Origin: an uncultured Bryobacterales bacterium
GTDB lineage: Bacteria > Acidobacteriota > Terriglobia > Bryobacterales > UBA6623
Direction of reading: 5' to 3'
Assembly: GCA_951813065.1 (NCBI GenBank)
Contig: CATOTH010000006.1
Location: 248,001 to 312,000 of the forward strand
Length of the DNA stretch: 64,000 nt
The notes below the pieces were generated by a model. The model had not been told where the DNA came from. It searched no databases and saw only the letters and a list, made by a program, of their open reading frames with translations. Shown piece after piece: positions 8,649 through 18,118 of the stretch. How positions within the stretch are numbered: position 1 is the first letter of the stretch; each line of letters begins with the position of its first letter. Position numbers and translations under genes: made by a program.

Positions 8649-10751
8649 ATGGAATCAAAGATATTGTCGTCGGTGGCTTGTATTGCAGCGATGAAGCTAG
8701 TGTCCGGTTGTGGCGGCCCCGCCATTGGACCCCCTCCCGATACGGAAATCCGGATGATCGAGGAAGAAATCCACGGGGTCAATGTACAGGATCCGTACCG
8801 CTGGCTCGAGGAATCGGACACGACGGAAACGCGCGATTGGATCTCGGAGCAAAGCGCGTATTCCAGGTCGTATCTTGATTCCCTTCCGATGCGCGAGGCC
8901 ATCCGCCAGCGGATGGCCGAGATCCTTGCGTCGGGATCAATCTCGACCCCAACCGAGGCTGGGGGCCGATACTTCTATTCGCGACGGTCAGGTGACCAAG
9001 ACCAACCAGTAGTGTTCATGCGAAACGGTCTCGATGGAGACGAGCAAGTCTTGCTGGATCCCAACTCGATGAGCACGGACGGCACGACTACTGTCGATTG
9101 GTTCGTGCCCTCCAAGGACGGCAAGCTGCTGGCTTACGGCAAGTCTGTTCAGGGGACCGAGACCAGTACGATGTATCTCCGGGACGTTGAGTCGGGCGAG
9201 GACCTGAGCGACGTATTTCCGAAGGTCCGCTTCGCCAACCCTCAATGGCTGAAAGACGGCTCAGGCTTTTACTACTCGCGGCCCCGTGATGTCGAGTCGA
9301 TCGGTCCCGGGGAGGAGCTATACGACCGACGGGTCTATTTCCATGAACTGGGGCGGAACTACGACGAGGATCCGGTGGTTTTTGGCGAGGGTCTCGACAA
9401 AGCGCATATCCCTGACGCGGTTCTCAGCCACGACGAGCGATACCTCTTGCTTGATACCTTTCTCGGCTGGGGCCGAAACCACCTGTACGTGCAAAACCGA
9501 GCGACGTCTCAGATGGTCACGATTGCGGACGGAGGGGAGTTCAGCTATGCCGGCGAGATTCTCGAGGACACGCTATACCTCCACACCAACCAGAACGCGC
9601 CTCGCTACCGCGTGGTCGCCGTCGACCTGAGACGGCCTGAGCCAGCCAACTGGACGACGATCATCCCCGAGAGCGAGGCGGTGATTGAGTTCGCAAGAAT
9701 CGTGGGGCAGCGAGTGTTTGTCGGCCGCATGGAGGATGCGCATTCCGAGCTCTATTCATATGCCCTCGACGGTTCGGACGAGCGCAAGGTACGCTTGCCA
9801 GGGTTAGGGACGGTTGGCGGTTTTGAATCGCAGCGGTCTAGTGGCGAGGCTTTCTTTTCGTTCAGCTCGTACGTACAAGCGCCGACCGTGTTCCGTATTC
9901 AAGGGCACGAGGTCGAGCCCATACTCTGGGAAGCTGTCGATTCGCCCGTCGATTCCGATGCCTTCGAAGTTCGCCAGGTCTTTTTCCCAAGCAAGGACGG
10001 CACGCGCATCCCGATGTATCTGATTGGCAGACACGGGCTTCCGGCGGACGGAACAGTCCCGGGCTTGCTTTACGGTTACGGCGGCTTCAACATCGCCCTG
10101 ACGCCAAGTTACTCAACGTGGATATTCCCATGGATCGAGGCCGGAAATCTCTTGGTGATCGCCAACCTGCGAGGTGGTAGCGAGTACGGGGAGGATTGGC
10201 ACCGCGCCGGAATGCTCGGGAACAAGCAGAATGTCTTTGACGACTTCGTCGCCGCCGGAGAATACCTCAAAGCCGAAGGGCTCGTCGACCCCGACCGGCT
10301 TGCAATCCACGGTCGAAGCAACGGTGGCCTGTTGGTTGGGGCCGCCATGACGCAAAGACCGGAGCTGTGGCGTTCCGTGGTGTGCGGGGTGCCGTTGCTG
10401 GACATGTTGCGGTACGACAAGTTCCGCATGGCGAAGCTATGGGTCTCGGAGTACGGCAGCGCCGAGAACCCCGAGGACTTCGCCTGGCTACATGCGTATT
10501 CCCCGTATCACCGGATCGAGGCTGGTACAGCCTATCCGGCCACCCTCATTTACACAGCGGACTCCGATTCGCGTGTCGACCCGATGCATGCGCGCAAGAT
10601 GATTGCGCGGTTGCAGACAGCGACATCGGGCGATGCGCCGATCCTGTTGCGATACGAACAATCGGCGGGTCATGGGCGGGGCAAGCCGCTTCACAAGATC
10701 GTCGATGAGTGGGCGGACATTTGGAGCTTCGTCTTCGCCCAGCTCGAGTGA
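8649..10751 (+). CDS. Prolyl oligopeptidase family serine peptidase (S9A)
   Basis: This 700-residue enzyme cleaves short peptides, usually after proline. An N-terminal beta-propeller (DPYRWLEE near the start is typical of S9A) is followed by an alpha/beta hydrolase domain. The catalytic triad is visible: Ser about 557 in GRSNGG, Asp about 640 in DSDSRVDP, His about 675 in SAGHGRGK; GGFNIALTP and NLRGGSEYGEDWH flank the oxyanion region. ATG 8649 is chosen over an upstream in-frame ATG because it gives a short hydrophobic segment ending at Cys (KLVSGCGG), a possible lipoprotein signal, and has TACGAT six bases upstream. Confidence 0.9.
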   Translation: MESKILSSVACIAAMKLVSGCGGPAIGPPPDTEIRMIEEEIHGVNVQDPYRWLEESDTTETRDWISEQSAYSRSYLDSLPMREAIRQRMAEILASGSISTPTEAGGRYFYSRRSGDQDQPVVFMRNGLDGDEQVLLDPNSMSTDGTTTVDWFVPSKDGKLLAYGKSVQGTETSTMYLRDVESGEDLSDVFPKVRFANPQWLKDGSGFYYSRPRDVESIGPGEELYDRRVYFHELGRNYDEDPVVFGEGLDKAHIPDAVLSHDERYLLLDTFLGWGRNHLYVQNRATSQMVTIADGGEFSYAGEILEDTLYLHTNQNAPRYRVVAVDLRRPEPANWTTIIPESEAVIEFARIVGQRVFVGRMEDAHSELYSYALDGSDERKVRLPGLGTVGGFESQRSSGEAFFSFSSYVQAPTVFRIQGHEVEPILWEAVDSPVDSDAFEVRQVFFPSKDGTRIPMYLIGRHGLPADGTVPGLLYGYGGFNIALTPSYSTWIFPWIEAGNLLVIANLRGGSEYGEDWHRAGMLGNKQNVFDDFVAAGEYLKAEGLVDPDRLAIHGRSNGGLLVGAAMTQRPELWRSVVCGVPLLDMLRYDKFRMAKLWVSEYGSAENPEDFAWLHAYSPYHRIEAGTAYPATLIYTADSDSRVDPMHARKMIARLQTATSGDAPILLRYEQSAGHGRGKPLHKIVDEWADIWSFVFAQLE

Positions 10752-10850
10752 AGGGCCTGAACCGGACGGTGATACGCTAGCGATTTAAAGGACACGAGGT
10801 TTGTTCGGCAGCCGCTGTCAGGTGGCATCCCGATTCCTCGGCTCGACTCA

Positions 10851-12491
10851 GTGCCCGAAGCGGACACCGCCCACGCTCAGATTGTGCGCAGGGCGGGCGT
10901 GGTAAGCCTCGCCGTATTTTTCAGCCGTATTACAGGCCTTGTCCGGGAGACGGTATTTGCCGGGCTCTTCGGCGCAGGGATGACCTACGACGCGTTCATT
11001 GCGGCGTACCGGATCCCAAACCTCTTGCGCGACCTTCTCGCCGAGGGCGCGTTGTCCGCCGCCTTCGTCACGACGTTTTCCCAAACGCTGACAAGTCGCG
11101 GCCAAGAAGAAGCGAATCTTTTCTCCAATCGCCTGTCCACGCTGATCGTCCCCTTCGTGGCTGGAATCTGCGTCGTCGGGGCCGTCTTCGCACCAAGCAT
11201 CGTCACCTTCATTCTTCCCGGGTATGCGGAGATTGAAGGCAAGTTCGAGCTCACGGTGGTCCTGACCCGTGTCATGATGCCGTTCCTGCTGTTCGTCGCG
11301 CTTGCAGCGAAGGCGATGGGCGTGCTCAATTCGCATGGCCGCTTCGCGCTCCCCGCGCTCTCGTCGGGATTCTTCAACATCACCTCGGTTGGTGCCGGGC
11401 TGCTCTTCGGCTTCGGTTTGGGTCCGGAGTTCGGGATTCAACCTATTCTCGGGATGGCGTTGGGAACGCTAACGGGCGGCTTCGTACAGTACGTTTGCCA
11501 AGTCCCCAGCCTGCGTGCCGTCGGGGTGCGGTACCGACCAGAGATCAAGTTCTCGGACCCTGGCGTGCGGCAAGTGCTAAGGCTCATGGGCCCGGCCGCG
11601 ATCGGGGCTGCCGCTGTCCAGGTCAACGTCATGGTGAACAGTTTCTTCGCCTCGGGTCTCACGGATGCCTCGGGGGCCGTCATCGACGGTCCCGTGTCTT
11701 GGCTAGCGTACGCCTTTAGGTTCATGCAGCTGCCACTCGGCCTGTTCGGACTGGCGGTCGCCACTGCAACGTTGCCCATGATTTCCCGCGATGCCGGAGA
11801 GGGGAGAATCGACGAGTTCCGCGACACGCTGTCGCGTTCTTTGGGACTGGTGTTCCTGCTGACGATTCCCTCCGCAGTCGGGCTGTTCGTGCTGAGCCAG
11901 CCAATTGTTGGAGTGGTTTACCAGCGAGGCCAGTTCACGGAGCACGACACCGGACAAACAGCGCTGGCGCTGTCGTTCTACTGTTTGGGATTGGTTGGCT
12001 ATGCGGGCACGAAGGTGCTGACGCCAGGTTTCTATGCGCTGGACAACGTACGCACTCCGATGATCACGTCGGTTGCTTCCGTGCTCGTGAATTTCGGCTT
12101 GAACCACCTGTTTGTCAATCATCTGGGGTTCGGTCACTGGGCGCTGGCGCTGTCGACGTCGCTTGTGGCGACGTTCAATTTCGTCTGCCTGTTCGGGTTC
12201 ATGCGAGCCGAGGTCCACGGGATAGAGGGCCGGCGGCTCCTGGCGGGAGGCCTGAAGATCGGTGTGTCGTCCGCGCTGATGGGTGTCTGCTGCTGGTTGA
12301 GCGCCACGGCCATAGAAGCGGTGATGGGGCCGGGCACATTTGCCGGCCGTCTGGCGGCACTCGCTGTCGCTGTGCCCCTAGGTGTAGGGATCTTGTACGG
12401 GCTTTGCCGGGCGATGGGCCTGCCGGAACTCGAGCTCGCCCAGCGGGCTATTCTTATGCGGCTAGGACGGGGGGCGAACCGGACCTCCTAG
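10851..12491 (+). CDS. murJ: Lipid II flippase MurJ (MVIN/MOP superfamily)
   Basis: MurJ moves the lipid-linked peptidoglycan precursor lipid II across the inner membrane. The 546-residue protein has about 14 hydrophobic segments and the family hallmarks SRITGLVRE, AYRIPNLLRDLLAEGALSAAF and FMQLPLGLFGLAVATA. The GTG at 10851 is the first plausible start; no Shine-Dalgarno or -10 hexamer is evident at the usual distance. The 3' end overlaps the convergent neighbouring gene by four bases. The preceding 99-base gap holds no clear terminator. Confidence 0.93.
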   Translation: MPEADTAHAQIVRRAGVVSLAVFFSRITGLVRETVFAGLFGAGMTYDAFIAAYRIPNLLRDLLAEGALSAAFVTTFSQTLTSRGQEEANLFSNRLSTLIVPFVAGICVVGAVFAPSIVTFILPGYAEIEGKFELTVVLTRVMMPFLLFVALAAKAMGVLNSHGRFALPALSSGFFNITSVGAGLLFGFGLGPEFGIQPILGMALGTLTGGFVQYVCQVPSLRAVGVRYRPEIKFSDPGVRQVLRLMGPAAIGAAAVQVNVMVNSFFASGLTDASGAVIDGPVSWLAYAFRFMQLPLGLFGLAVATATLPMISRDAGEGRIDEFRDTLSRSLGLVFLLTIPSAVGLFVLSQPIVGVVYQRGQFTEHDTGQTALALSFYCLGLVGYAGTKVLTPGFYALDNVRTPMITSVASVLVNFGLNHLFVNHLGFGHWALALSTSLVATFNFVCLFGFMRAEVHGIEGRRLLAGGLKIGVSSALMGVCCWLSATAIEAVMGPGTFAGRLAALAVAVPLGVGILYGLCRAMGLPELELAQRAILMRLGRGANRTS

Positions 12492-13318
12492 CTTCGATCT
12501 GCTGCCGCTTCTGTCGGTGGCAGGGCGGGGAAGGATGTCAGCGCTTGGCGGGAGTTCTCGGGGAGTTCCTCGAAAGCAGTGGACAACGCATCAGAGGTCA
12601 GCTTTCCGGTTTCCGCCCGAGCGTTGACGTACAGGGTGTCAAGGGCTCCGCCAAATGCGGTGTCCCGTGAGAATTCTGGCGGCTCTCCAAATAAGAGGAG
12701 CCGGAAGCTGTCAGTAATCCGCTCGGCCCAAACCCGTGCCAACAGCTTGGCGTCGTCAGTCCCAGCGAGGGCCATGTCGTCGGAGGTGACTTGTACTAGC
12801 ACGAGGGAGTCGGCAGAGTCTGGACTAGCCTTTTGGACAATTGCCGGCAATCCCCCGTCCGCACTCGATTCGATCGTGATGAATCGTCCGGGTGTCTCCT
12901 CGAGTTCCCTGAGAGCCGTGTTCAGACTTTCGACGACTTGCCGTGCCCGCGCCGCACCGCTGCCACCGGCCAAAGGATCGCTGATCTCGAACACGGTGAG
13001 TGGTCCCAGCCGAATCGAGATCGGCACGCCCTCGGTCAAACCATCGTTCTGGAGAAGTTCGTATTGAGCCTCGGGGCGTTCGAGCGCCAAGGCAGATGGA
13101 TCCTGTTGCAGGTAAAACACCAGCCCGATGATGGCGACGCACATGACCGAGGCGACGACCGTGAGGGGTTTTGCCATGATCTGCCGGAACGAGTCGCGCC
13201 TCGGCCCGGCCGCAAGGGACTGCAACTCCCTGTTAGGCTGGGCCGTGGCGCGCGGCGGCAAGCGGGATGCTGGATGCTCGATTTCAGGCATGCTGGGCGG
13301 GGAAGCTGACGGTTTCAT
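12488..13318 (-). CDS. Membrane-anchored protein of unknown function
   Basis: Not recognised as a named family. It has a 50-residue polar N-terminus, one transmembrane helix (PLTVVASVMCVAIIGLVFYLQQ) and a roughly 200-residue domain predicted to lie outside the cytoplasm. The stretch VQVTSDDMALAGT followed by LARVWAERITDSFRLLLFG loosely resembles a soluble region found upstream of some MscS-type channels, but there is no channel domain here. The gene converges on murJ with a four-base overlap. The start could also be the internal ATG just before the membrane helix. Confidence 0.55.
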   Translation of the reverse strand: MKPSASPPSMPEIEHPASRLPPRATAQPNRELQSLAAGPRRDSFRQIMAKPLTVVASVMCVAIIGLVFYLQQDPSALALERPEAQYELLQNDGLTEGVPISIRLGPLTVFEISDPLAGGSGAARARQVVESLNTALRELEETPGRFITIESSADGGLPAIVQKASPDSADSLVLVQVTSDDMALAGTDDAKLLARVWAERITDSFRLLLFGEPPEFSRDTAFGGALDTLYVNARAETGKLTSDALSTAFEELPENSRQALTSFPALPPTEAAADRS

Positions 13319-13513
13319 TGTGACGCTTCGGGCGTCGGGTTGTCGAACGCCAGCCGACTACAAGTAGGACGAAGAACCGAAACGTAATGTTGCAACCCAA
13401 TCCCAGCGGGAACTGGAAGCCCCGATCCGGCTGTAGCGATTCGGCGCTGCTTCATCGCCGACCTAGCAAAGACTTGTAGCGGGGCTCCGGTTTATGCTCA
13501 TCGCAGATGGCTA

Positions 13514-14434
13514 GTGATGACTAGGCACGGCCAGGTCGAACTTCACGGACTCGTGCTCCCGATCCACGGCATGGAAGTCCGCACGATTTTGAGCCCCACC
13601 TCGGGCTTTATCGCGAGAGCCGGGTTCACGCATTCGCTGAACCCGGCTCGCAACTGCCTCTATGGCTGCACCTATTGCTATGTGCCGACCCTGAAGATCT
13701 ATGGGGGCCTGAGGCCCGACGACTGGCGCCGATGGGGGCAGCACACAACGTTCAAGAGCAATGCGCCTGCCTTGCTTCGGCGCCAGTTGCGCCCCGCACA
13801 GGTCATCTATTGCTCTCCCCTGGTTGACCCGTATCAGCCTGCGGAGCGGTTCGAACGGTCCATGCCGCCCATTCTGGAAGCGCTTTGCGACCGCCCTCCG
13901 GCAGTGTTTGTCCTACAGACGAGGGGGTCTCTGATTCTTCGCGACATCGAGCTTCTGGGAATGCTCGCCAAGCTCACCCGCTTGCGGGTCAGCTTCTCCC
14001 TGACAACGGATGATGACCGTGTCCGCCGGCTGTACGAGCCGCGCTGCGAGGCCATTGAGAGCCGCATCAGAACACTGCAAGCATTGACCGATGCCGGTAT
14101 TGCCGTGCATTGTACCCTTGCTCCGATCTTGCCCTGTGATCCAGCTCGCCTAGCCGATCTCGCTTTGGGAGCTACGACCTGCGGAGTGATCGCAGATCCC
14201 CTGCACTCTCGTGATGGGAAGCCCCGGGGTGCGACTACTCGTCCGGAGGCGATGCGGATCAGTGCTGCAATGGGTTTCGAGCGATGGCATCAACTAGAGT
14301 TCCAAGCCAAGATCGTGGAGGAGATTCGTTCCAGGGTCGAGTCCGAAAATCGTTGCTTCGGTGTCGGTGAAGATGGGTTCCGCATGTTGACAATCGAACA
14401 CCCGGAACGCACGCTCTGCTCAAGCAGGGCGTAG
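13514..14434 (+). CDS. Radical SAM protein (Rv2578c / spore photolyase-like group)
   Basis: The CLYGCTYCY motif gives the three Cys ligands of the [4Fe-4S] cluster that cleaves S-adenosylmethionine. The context (ILSPTSGFIARAGFTHSLNPARNCLYGC, SPLVDPYQPAE, FSLTTDDDRVRRLYEP) is characteristic of the SplB-like Rv2578c group, whose substrate is unknown. GTG 13514 is directly followed by ATG; either may start. TATGCT at 13493-13498 may be the -10 box. The preceding gap 13319-13513 has no other feature. Confidence 0.8.
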   Translation: MMTRHGQVELHGLVLPIHGMEVRTILSPTSGFIARAGFTHSLNPARNCLYGCTYCYVPTLKIYGGLRPDDWRRWGQHTTFKSNAPALLRRQLRPAQVIYCSPLVDPYQPAERFERSMPPILEALCDRPPAVFVLQTRGSLILRDIELLGMLAKLTRLRVSFSLTTDDDRVRRLYEPRCEAIESRIRTLQALTDAGIAVHCTLAPILPCDPARLADLALGATTCGVIADPLHSRDGKPRGATTRPEAMRISAAMGFERWHQLEFQAKIVEEIRSRVESENRCFGVGEDGFRMLTIEHPERTLCSSRA

Positions 14435-14514
14435 TCCAGATGATGGACTGCAGTTGCGAGCGAGGGGGCCACCCCGTGCCAGCCTGAGCGCGTTGTGACG
14501 GTACAATCGAGCCG

Positions 14515-14841
14515 GTGCGGGTTCCCTTGATCCAGATCGCTCACGCCCGGTCCGGGGACAAGGGGGACACTGCGAATATCGGCTTGGTCGCAATCGAGGA
14601 GCGGCACTACTCCATTCTGGTTCGTGAAGTTACCGCCGAGCGTGTCAAGGAACATTTCGGAAAGCTCTGCAAGGGTCGTGTCGAACGCTTCGAGCTTCCG
14701 AACATTGGGGCATTGAACTTCCTATTGCACAATTCTCTCGGTGGTGGCGGAACGCTATCGCTACGAGTGGACGCCCAAGGCAAGACGCTGGGGGCGGCGT
14801 TACTGCGGATGCAAGTCGACATGAAGCCGTCGGAGCTCTAG
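14515..14841 (+). CDS. AtuA-like small ferredoxin-fold protein
   Basis: This 108-residue protein matches the C-terminal domain of AtuA (acyclic terpene utilisation) and stand-alone AtuA-related proteins: ARSGDKGDTANIGLVA, PNIGALNFLLHNSLGGGGTLSLR and DAQGKTLGAALLRM. The usual partner, a DUF1446 domain, is not present nearby. GTG 14515 is preceded by TACAAT with seven intervening bases, so the mRNA is probably leaderless. The TAG stop lies in the CTAG target of the IS that follows, so the insertion left this gene intact. Confidence 0.75.
   Translation: MRVPLIQIAHARSGDKGDTANIGLVAIEERHYSILVREVTAERVKEHFGKLCKGRVERFELPNIGALNFLLHNSLGGGGTLSLRVDAQGKTLGAALLRMQVDMKPSEL
14838..14841. repeat. Left target duplication CTAG of the IS1182-type element
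   Basis: CTAG at 14838-14841 is repeated at 16324-16327 directly outside the element ends. The left copy contains the TAG stop of the AtuA-like gene. Confidence 0.6.
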
Positions 14842-16323
14842 CAGCCTGTGGCAAAAGTCAATCGATTAGATAACCAACAATTTCCGATCATAATTCGCTA
14901 AAATCATAACCATGGCGATGGGTACACGCAATCCCGGACAGACTCTCTTGTTCTTCACTCCGGACCAAATGCCCGTGGCTCCCACCACCCCGTTCTTCGA
15001 AAAGCTCAACGCAATGCTGGATCAGATGGGCTTTGACGACTTTGTCGAGAAACTCTGCCGGTCCTACTATGCCGAGCGCATGGGTCGCCCTTCCCTCGCT
15101 CCAGGCGTGTATTTCCGGCTGCTCCTGCTGGGCTACTTGCTGGGCATCGACTCCGAGCGCGGCATCGCCCTGACCGTCGCCGACTCGCTCGGCCTGCGGG
15201 CCTTCCTCGGCTATGCCCTGCACCAGAACCCGCCAGAGCACTCGACCATCTCGCGGACCCGGCGCAGGATCAGCCTCGAAACCCACGAGCAGGTCTTCGG
15301 CTGGGTGCTGCAGCAGTTGCGCGAGGCCGGTCTGGCCAACGGGCGGACGGTGGCAGTGGACGCGACCATGCTGTTCGCCAATGCGGCCTTGCGGACGCTG
15401 CAGCGCAAGGACAGCGGGCAGCGCTACCGGGAGTTCGTGGAGGGCTTGGCGGCGGCTTCGGGGGTGGAGACGCCGACTCTGGCGGAGTTGGCGGCCTTTG
15501 ATCGCAAGCGGCCGGGCAAGACGCTGTCGAACAAGGACTGGCAGTCGCCGACGGACCCGGACGCACGGGTGGCGAAGATGAAGAACGGCACGACGCATCT
15601 GGCGCACAAGGCGGAGCATGCGGTGGATCTGGAGAGCGGGGTGCTGGTAGGTGTGACGCTGCAAGCGGCGGACCAAGGGGACCCGGCGACGCTGGGGGAG
15701 ACGTTGGAGGCGACCGCGGCGGTGGGGGAGAAGCCGGAGCAGGTGGTGGCGGACAAGGGCTACCACAGCGACGCGGTGTTGCAGGAGTTGGAGGCCGCGG
15801 AACAGGAAGCGCACATCCCGGAGCCGCAGCGTGCGAAGCGGGATTTCAAGGGCAAGCCGGAGGTGAAGCGGCTGGTGCAGGAGAACCGGGAGCGCGTGGG
15901 TAGCGCGGCCGGGAAGCAGCTGCAGAAATTACGGACGGAGAAGGTCGAACGGTCGATGGCGCACATGTATGAGACGGGCGGGATGCGCCGGTTGTACTTG
16001 CGGGGTCGAGCGAACATCCGCAAGCGGCTGCTAGTGCAGGCCTGCGGGTTCAACTTGGGAGTGCTGATGAGGTCGTTGACAGGGGTTGGTACGCCGCGCA
16101 GCCTACAGGGGCAAGGGCAGCGACTGGCCGGCGGCAGTGATTTCGTCTTTCATTCGCCCTTGAGGGGCGTCCTGAGTGGCCTCTTGAGCACCATGGGGGC
16201 CTGTCTGAGGTTCCGGCACGAAATTGGCCGCAAACTCGTCTTGGATCTCGCATGAGCCCTTACAGCGTTGCTTTAGGTCGCCGGATGGTTCTGCCACCAA
16301 GAACCGACTTAAACCACAGGCTG
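14842..16323 (+). mobile_element. IS1182-type insertion sequence, apparently complete
   Basis: A 1482-bp unit bounded by inverted repeats CAGCCTGTGG (14842-14851) and CCACAGGCTG (16314-16323). Homology continues for a few bases (AGTC at the same offset on both sides). It is flanked by a four-base duplication CTAG and carries one intact transposase gene, so it may still move. Confidence 0.8.
14912..16255 (+). CDS. IS1182-type DDE transposase
   Basis: A 447-residue transposase. The N-terminal half has the IS1182 pattern: YAERMGRPSLAPGVYFRLLLLGYLLGIDSERGIA, split here as YAERMGRPSLAPGVY and GYLLGIDSERGIA, followed by PEHSTISRTRRRI. The catalytic domain shows VAVDATMLFANAA, DWQSPTDPDARVAKMKNGTTHLAHKAEHAVD in part (DPDARVAKMK, HLAHKAEHAVD) and VVADKGYHS. 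Transposition of the 1.5-kb element is its only expected role. ATG 14912 is preceded by TAAAAT at seven bases, suggesting a leaderless transcript starting inside the IS. No frameshift or truncation is seen. Confidence 0.9.
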   Translation: MAMGTRNPGQTLLFFTPDQMPVAPTTPFFEKLNAMLDQMGFDDFVEKLCRSYYAERMGRPSLAPGVYFRLLLLGYLLGIDSERGIALTVADSLGLRAFLGYALHQNPPEHSTISRTRRRISLETHEQVFGWVLQQLREAGLANGRTVAVDATMLFANAALRTLQRKDSGQRYREFVEGLAAASGVETPTLAELAAFDRKRPGKTLSNKDWQSPTDPDARVAKMKNGTTHLAHKAEHAVDLESGVLVGVTLQAADQGDPATLGETLEATAAVGEKPEQVVADKGYHSDAVLQELEAAEQEAHIPEPQRAKRDFKGKPEVKRLVQENRERVGSAAGKQLQKLRTEKVERSMAHMYETGGMRRLYLRGRANIRKRLLVQACGFNLGVLMRSLTGVGTPRSLQGQGQRLAGGSDFVFHSPLRGVLSGLLSTMGACLRFRHEIGRKLVLDLA

Positions 16324-16378
16324 CTAGGCGCTTCGCCCGCACGGCGAGGCAAGCTTCCAGAGGCTGCGCCTTCTCGCT

Positions 16379-18085
16379 GTGATAGCGTGGGGATTCGGGT
16401 TAGAACACGGCTTGAGCAAGGAACTGCGAGTAATCCCAATCGGAGGGCTGGGCGAATTTGGCATGAACATGCTGGCGCTCGAATCCGGAGATGACGTCAT
16501 CTTGATCGACGCGGGAAGCCTGTTCCCCGGGGAGGAGCATCGCGGAATCGATGTCATCGTCCCGGATTTCGCGTATCTGGAATCTCGACGCGACAATGTG
16601 CGTGGACTGATTCTGACGCACGCTCACCTTGACCACATTGGAGCCGTACCGCATCTGCTGGCGAAGTTGGACATCCCGGTCTATGGGACGGCGTTCACTC
16701 TCGGGCTCGTGCGGAAGCATGTGTCCGAATTCACCCTCGTGAGACGACCGCGGTTGAATACAGTTCGACCCGGCGAGAAGATCGCGCTCGGATGCTTCGA
16801 AATCGAGGGAATCCACGTGACCCACAGCACTGTGCAGTGCATGGCGCTTGCGGTGTCGACACCGATGGGATACGTGATTCACACGGGAGACTTCAAGATT
16901 GACCAGACTCCGATCGACGAACGGGCATTTGACTTCGCCAAGTTCGCCGAGTACGGGCAGCGTGGCGTGTTGCTAATGCTCTCTGACTCCACGAATTCCG
17001 ATGTTCCGGGATTCAGCAGGTCCGAGAGGGACGTCGGACTTGCGTTGGATGACATCTTTGCGCACGCCGACAACGCGCTCTTTTTCTCCTGCTTCTCGTC
17101 TGCGATTCACAGGGTCCAGCAGATCGTCGACCGAGCGGTTGCTTACGGACGCAAGGTGGCGTTCGTAGGTAGGAGCGTGTCGAGCGCTTGTGAAATCGCA
17201 TCGGATCTCAGCCTCTTGCGGTTGCCGTCTGGCACCGTCGTTCAGCCACGCGATCTCGAGTCCTATCCGCGACGGGACCGCGCCACGATCATCGCAGGCT
17301 CTCAGGGCGAGCCCATGTCCTCGCTCTCCCGCGCGTCGCTGGGTCGCCACAACAAGGTGGAGATCGAAGAGGGCGACACCGTAGCCATCAGCGCCAAGAT
17401 GATCCCAGGCAACGAGCGACCGATCTATCGGATGGTCGACCATTTGTACCGCCGCGGTGCGCGGGTTCTGTATGGGGACACGTTTCCCAACCTCCACGTG
17501 TCAGGCCATCCCTGCCAGGAGGAATTAAAGCTGATCCTCAACCTGATTCGTCCGCGGTATTTTGTGCCCGTACACGGGGAATACCGCCAGCTTGCCCAGC
17601 ACCGCAGCCTGGCAATGCAGGTTCGCGGCAGCGACCTCGACGACGCGCTCGTGATTGAGAATGGCAGCGTGCTTCAATTCGACGAACACGGCGCGCGAGT
17701 GCTCCCCGACAAGGTTCCGGTTGGGCATGCGCTCATCGATTCCGGAACCGGTGATCACATCATTCGCCAAGCAGTGATGCGTGACCGGCGCCACCTTTCT
17801 CAATCGGGAGTGCTCGTCCCGGTCATCACCATCGACGAGCGGAGCGGGGAAGCGGTTGACATCGAGATCATGTCTCGTGGTTTCGTTGTCTCCGAGGATT
17901 CGGAATCGATGCTCGAAGGGGCGAAGCAGGTGATCCGGGAAACCGTCAAGGGGAGTACCGGAGAAGAGATCGGGGACATCGGCGTGATGGAGGAGCGCAT
18001 CAGCGTGGACGTGCGTCGGTACGTCTCCAGGAAGACTTCTCGGCAGAGTCAGCCGCTGATTGTGCCGGTCATCCTGGAAGGGTAG
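16379..18085 (+). CDS. rnj: Ribonuclease J
   Basis: RNase J is a 5'-3' exonuclease and endonuclease for RNA turnover. The 568-residue protein begins with the diagnostic IGGLGEFGMNM, has the metallo-beta-lactamase motif HAHLDHIG (H81, H83, D85, H86), GDFKIDQTP, and the beta-CASP segment SDSTNSDVPG...SEr, then GSQGEPMSSLSR. PVHGEYRQL and the C-terminal dimerisation domain are complete. The start is uncertain: GTG 16379, or a TTG about eleven codons later just before SKELRVIP. The IS1182 insertion lies 55 bases upstream and could have changed its promoter. Confidence 0.92.
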   Translation: MIAWGFGLEHGLSKELRVIPIGGLGEFGMNMLALESGDDVILIDAGSLFPGEEHRGIDVIVPDFAYLESRRDNVRGLILTHAHLDHIGAVPHLLAKLDIPVYGTAFTLGLVRKHVSEFTLVRRPRLNTVRPGEKIALGCFEIEGIHVTHSTVQCMALAVSTPMGYVIHTGDFKIDQTPIDERAFDFAKFAEYGQRGVLLMLSDSTNSDVPGFSRSERDVGLALDDIFAHADNALFFSCFSSAIHRVQQIVDRAVAYGRKVAFVGRSVSSACEIASDLSLLRLPSGTVVQPRDLESYPRRDRATIIAGSQGEPMSSLSRASLGRHNKVEIEEGDTVAISAKMIPGNERPIYRMVDHLYRRGARVLYGDTFPNLHVSGHPCQEELKLILNLIRPRYFVPVHGEYRQLAQHRSLAMQVRGSDLDDALVIENGSVLQFDEHGARVLPDKVPVGHALIDSGTGDHIIRQAVMRDRRHLSQSGVLVPVITIDERSGEAVDIEIMSRGFVVSEDSESMLEGAKQVIRETVKGSTGEEIGDIGVMEERISVDVRRYVSRKTSRQSQPLIVPVILEG

Positions 18086-18118
18086 GGCAGTTCTTCGGCG
18101 CCAGGTTGGCCGGTATGG

